From Sphingobacterium micropteri (GTDB taxonomy: Bacteria > Bacteroidota > Bacteroidia > Sphingobacteriales > Sphingobacteriaceae), in contig NZ_JACOIK010000001.1 in assembly GCF_014692515.1 (NCBI RefSeq), forward strand, positions 124,001 through 188,000: 64,000 bases of DNA, given 5' to 3'. A program made the translations under genes and the position numbers. The notes under the pieces are model-generated. The model had not been told where the DNA came from and did no database searches. It saw nothing but the letters and a program-made list of their open reading frames with translations. Within the stretch, counting starts at the first letter, position 1. The number at the start of each line of letters is the position of its first letter. Of the stretch, positions 61,002 to 64,000 are shown piece after piece.

Positions 61002-61073
61002 GTGCTTGGTGTTTTATCGTTTGACGTAAAAATTCGGACAAAGATTAATAAAGAAACTTATATTTTATCATAC

Positions 61074-61113
61074 ATTTTATTTTGTTCGATTCCGTGTTAA
61101 AACAAAATAAAAT
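61074..61113. repeat. Inverted repeat in divergent intergenic region
   Basis: ATTTTATTTTGTT at 61074-61086 and its perfect complement at 61101-61113 are separated by 14 bases. A direct repeat ATTCCGTRTTAA (61089-61100 and 61162-61173) overlaps and follows. It could be an operator for the TonB-dependent receptor gene; nothing else is seen between 61002 and 61211. Confidence 0.45.
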
Positions 61114-61211
61114 ACATGTATTTTTATTGTTAAACGAATAATTGATGTTTAAGTCTGTTTAATTCCGTATTAAGTTTGTGTTAAGTGGTGGTATTGTTCA
61201 TATATATAACA

Positions 61212-61219
61212 TAACTTTG
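61212..61219 (+). promoter_or_regulatory. Candidate -7 box of TonB-dependent receptor gene
   Basis: TAACTTTG fits TAnnTTTG, about 56 bases before the ATG at 61276. A TTG lies at 61194-61196, only 15 bases upstream. Confidence 0.45.
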
Positions 61220-61275
61220 CACCGTAAGTTTCAGTACAAACAACAAACTAAAAAACAACAAACTAAAAGTTGGTT

Positions 61276-63930
61276 ATGAAAAAAATCTCTACTAGATTAT
61301 CAGTTATCTTCATGCTGATGTTGCTTTGTAATGCTGTTTCGGCACAAACAGTATTGCGAGGAGTGGTTACGGATGGTAAGGAGCCGATTGTAGGTGCTTC
61401 TGTAGCCATTCAAGGTACGACGGTGGGTACTTCTACAGATGGCAGTGGTGTGTTTACGTTAAATTCGCCTATTGACGTGGGAACTTTGATAGTGCGGTTT
61501 CTCGGTTTTCTTCCACATGAAGTAAACTTCTCCGAAAATGGTGCTGATTTAGGAACCATTATTCTAAATGCCGACAATTCACAAAATTTAGATGAAGTTG
61601 TCGTTGTTGGTAAAGGGGTGATCGACATCGCCGATAGAAAAACTCCGATTGCCGCGTCAACTATAACCCCTTTAGAAATTCAAGAAAAGGGTTTAGGTAA
61701 CGTCGAATTTCCCGAGGTGATGAAAAATACACCATCCGTGTATGTTGCAGATCAAGCTGGTGGTTTTGGTGATTCCAAAATGTTTGTACGTGGATTTGAT
61801 CAATCAAATACAGCTTTCTTGTTGAACGGACAACCTATCAACGGAATGGAAGATGGAAATATGTATTGGTCAAACTGGGCAGGGATGACTGATGTAGCCA
61901 GTTTTATCCAAATCCAAAGAGGTCTAGGTTCATCTAAATTAGCCATTTCTTCTGTCGGAGGTACCGTGAATATTGTAACGAAAGCTACAGAGATGCAAAA
62001 AGGGGGATATGTGAGAATGACAACCGGTAATGACGGCTACGCCAAAGCGACGATCGGGTATAACACAGGTTTACAAGGTAAATGGGGATTGTCGTTTATG
62101 CTCGATGGCTGGAGAGGTGATCGAAAATATGCTATCGGAACAGCTGGCGCAGGGCAGAACTATTTCGTCTCTGTTGGTTTTAAACCAAATGACAATCATA
62201 ATTTTAATTTCATGGTTTTGGGTTCGCCGCAATGGCATGATCAAAACTATTCGAAACCATTAGAATCCTCTTATAGGAATAACGGAGCGATCTTAGCGAC
62301 ACCGGGTTACGATATTACTGGAGTGAAAGGAAACTCAAACTACGGTTGGTATAATGGCGAAGGTCTTTCCCAAAGAAGAAACTATTATCATAAACCAGTG
62401 AGCAATTTAAACTGGGATTGGACAATAAGCGAGAAATCTTCCTTATCTACCGTAATTTATGCTTCGGTCGGAAAGGGTGGAGGAACAGGACTTCTAGGGA
62501 ATGGTCCCGGATATACGCCTAATGGTTTCTCCGCGGAAAACGGAACAACGAATTGGGATGCGTTGGCTGAATTAAATGCTGGATTGCCTGGTGGTATATC
62601 CAATGGAAATAACGGAACAGTTTTAAGAGCTTCAGCTAATAACCATTTTTGGTACGGTTTAGTGACAAACTATACTTTTGATACGCAAAAGAATTGGTCT
62701 TTTAATGTGGGAACTGATTTACGTTTTTATGAGGGAGATCATTTTCAACAACTGATAAATCTTCTAGGGACTAACGGACGGAGAGCTGGTTCAGCGGATT
62801 ATAATGTTAATCGTCCAGAGGACTACGCCGTATCCAAAACCTTTTCAACTAATCCGTGGTCTGCTTTGTTCAAGAGTGCAAAAGTTGATGAGCGTGTAGG
62901 ATATGACAATTCAGAAAAGATTAACTACCAAGGGTTATTCGGACAAGCAGAGTACAGCAGTGACAGTTTCACTGCTTTTATTCAAGGATCGATATCTAAT
63001 CAATCTTACCAGAAGATAGACCGTTGGAATTATATTGGAGAAGCTAAGTCTGATTTTGAAAAGAAATTTGGTTACAACATCAAAGGAGGTGCTTCTTATA
63101 GCATCGCTGATGACCATACATTCTTTGCAAATATTGGAAAGTATTCTCGTCAGCCATTCCTAGATAATATGTTCGTCTCTAACACGGTGGATCTAGCAGA
63201 TCCGGCGGTAGATAATGAAGAAATTTTTGGGATCGAGGGTGGATATAAATTTGATAATTCCATTTTCCGTTTGAACCTTAATGCATATTATACAAAATGG
63301 GATAATCGTTTTACCGCTTATTCTTCTGATTTTTATGAAGTGGGTGGAACAGAATATGATGACGTAACCTATCTGTTTACTGGCGTTGGTCAACTACACA
63401 AAGGATTGGAGTTGGATTTCGATGCCAAAATTCTTCCGACGCTGACACTGAGAGGTTATGGGTCTATTGGAAACTGGAAATACGATGGAGAATCACCTTA
63501 CCGCGTCCGTGATAATGACTCCTTTAATATTATTTTTGAAGATGAAGACGGACAAGACTTGACCGGTGTTCGTGTGGGTAATGCAGCACAGACAACAGTT
63601 GGCTTAGGAGCAAAATATTATATATTACCTCATTTTTCTATCGATGCAGACTTCAACCATTATGCTAGACTTTATGGTAACGTGGATATAGAAGATGTCA
63701 TTGAATCGGCATTAGAGAATGAAGTATATCAATCGGAAAAGCTAGATAATTATAATATTGTAGATTTTGGGTTAAGCTATACTTTTAACTTAAAAAATGG
63801 TCAACATGTTAAGTTTAGAGGGAATATCAAAAATCTTCTTAATGAAGAATATTTCTCCAGAAGAGATGGATTTGGTTATTTCTATGGTTTGGGTACAACC
63901 TGGAATGCAGGATTGACTTACAGTTTTTAG
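61276..63930 (+). CDS. TonB-dependent receptor with carboxypeptidase-D-like domain
   Basis: An 884-residue outer-membrane receptor. The signal peptide ends near NAVSAQ. An N-terminal CarboxypepD_reg-like domain (~25-105) has VTDGKEPIVGASVAIQGT. The plug (~115-235) has MKNTPSVYVADQAGGFGDSK and IQRGLGSSKLAISSVGGTVN. The barrel ends in GLGTTWNAGLTYSF with a terminal aromatic residue. No SusD partner is present in the remaining sequence, and SusC-type signatures are lacking, so the ligand could be a metal chelate, vitamin or glycan. The start is ATG 61276; the two upstream in-frame codons are TTG and GTT. Confidence 0.93.
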   Translation: MKKISTRLSVIFMLMLLCNAVSAQTVLRGVVTDGKEPIVGASVAIQGTTVGTSTDGSGVFTLNSPIDVGTLIVRFLGFLPHEVNFSENGADLGTIILNADNSQNLDEVVVVGKGVIDIADRKTPIAASTITPLEIQEKGLGNVEFPEVMKNTPSVYVADQAGGFGDSKMFVRGFDQSNTAFLLNGQPINGMEDGNMYWSNWAGMTDVASFIQIQRGLGSSKLAISSVGGTVNIVTKATEMQKGGYVRMTTGNDGYAKATIGYNTGLQGKWGLSFMLDGWRGDRKYAIGTAGAGQNYFVSVGFKPNDNHNFNFMVLGSPQWHDQNYSKPLESSYRNNGAILATPGYDITGVKGNSNYGWYNGEGLSQRRNYYHKPVSNLNWDWTISEKSSLSTVIYASVGKGGGTGLLGNGPGYTPNGFSAENGTTNWDALAELNAGLPGGISNGNNGTVLRASANNHFWYGLVTNYTFDTQKNWSFNVGTDLRFYEGDHFQQLINLLGTNGRRAGSADYNVNRPEDYAVSKTFSTNPWSALFKSAKVDERVGYDNSEKINYQGLFGQAEYSSDSFTAFIQGSISNQSYQKIDRWNYIGEAKSDFEKKFGYNIKGGASYSIADDHTFFANIGKYSRQPFLDNMFVSNTVDLADPAVDNEEIFGIEGGYKFDNSIFRLNLNAYYTKWDNRFTAYSSDFYEVGGTEYDDVTYLFTGVGQLHKGLELDFDAKILPTLTLRGYGSIGNWKYDGESPYRVRDNDSFNIIFEDEDGQDLTGVRVGNAAQTTVGLGAKYYILPHFSIDADFNHYARLYGNVDIEDVIESALENEVYQSEKLDNYNIVDFGLSYTFNLKNGQHVKFRGNIKNLLNEEYFSRRDGFGYFYGLGTTWNAGLTYSF

Positions 63931-63955
63931 TCCGTTTGTAGCCAAAAAAGTTTTA

Positions 63956-63990
63956 AGCAGAGCCGCGATTTTCGCGGTTCTGCTTTTTAT
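63956..63990 (+). terminator. Terminator after TonB-dependent receptor gene
   Basis: A 13-bp stem (AGCAGAGCCGCGA with TCGCGGTTCTGCT, one G-U pair), 3-base loop, then a T-rich tail. Confidence 0.88.
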
Positions 63991-64000
63991 ATAATACCGC

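Overview
The window is ordinary chromosomal DNA from a Bacteroidota bacterium, most likely of the Sphingobacteriaceae (Sphingobacterium, Olivibacter, Pedobacter group). Support comes from Bacteroidota-type gene neighbourhoods (nusB, DUF1573, yajC; ybbR, coaE; a lipoprotein TamA homologue next to a TrmH-type methyltransferase), TonB-dependent receptors, many lipobox lipoproteins, moderate AT richness, and promoters of the Bacteroidota form TTG or TTTG, about 20 bases, then TAnnTTTG. The genus is inference. There is one tRNA gene (Leu, CAA). I see no rRNA, insertion sequence, prophage, integron or CRISPR array.

Layout. 1-2.5 kb: 3' end of alaS, a TlpA-type thioredoxin lipoprotein and an OmpR-family response regulator. 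2.5-6.6 kb: a minus-strand pair, a trehalose-6-phosphate synthase/phosphatase fusion followed by a GH15 glycosidase. 6.9-16 kb: tRNA-Leu, a Spy/CpxP-like protein, a GH95 fucosidase lipoprotein, Nudix, pyrE, SRPBCC protein, exonuclease, trxB, HAD phosphatase and a methyltransferase. 16-21.2 kb: a minus-strand operon of ABC exporter, barrel protein and TonB-dependent receptor. 21.4-27 kb: an amino-acid dehydrogenase with a substituted catalytic lysine, then nusB-DUF1573-yajC and ybbR-coaE-MBL exonuclease plus a 38-residue membrane protein. 27-35 kb: purH, DUF1080 lipoprotein, methyltransferase, purN, a serine hydrolase, and a LytTR/LytS/LiaF-like signalling operon. 35-45 kb: PUR-alpha-like protein, DPP4 peptidase, dxr-rseP, YwbE, carA with an attenuator-like leader, eno and an FtsB/DivIC protein. 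45-52.6 kb: AMP nucleosidase, clpX/clpP, an orphan PD-(D/E)XK protein, holA, AI-2E permease, MFS transporter and TrmH-like methyltransferase. 52.6-64 kb: tamL, small membrane proteins, M28 peptidase, SprT-like protein, recN, a small lipoprotein and a large TonB-dependent receptor.

The genes are mostly housekeeping: purine and pyrimidine synthesis (purH, purN, pyrE, carA, amn), envelope biogenesis and transport (tamL, rseP, receptors, ABC exporter, ftsB), proteolysis (clpXP, DPP4, M28), DNA replication and repair (holA, recN, exonucleases) and trehalose metabolism.

The most interesting signals are not protein systems. (1) A structured intergenic element occurs three times: a 43-44 nt conserved block ending in GGCYGAGGAGARCGAAA, in two copies followed by a shared hairpin, and always ending in TAGGTTTG just upstream of the ABC exporter operon, eno and a small membrane protein. 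(2) Eight genes have TAnnTTTG only 3-6 bases before the ATG, as expected of leaderless mRNAs. (3) The carA leader holds a 13-codon ORF with tandem Arg codons, a hairpin over its stop codon and a terminator. (4) The dehydrogenase at 21.4 kb has Ser at the position of the family's catalytic Lys.
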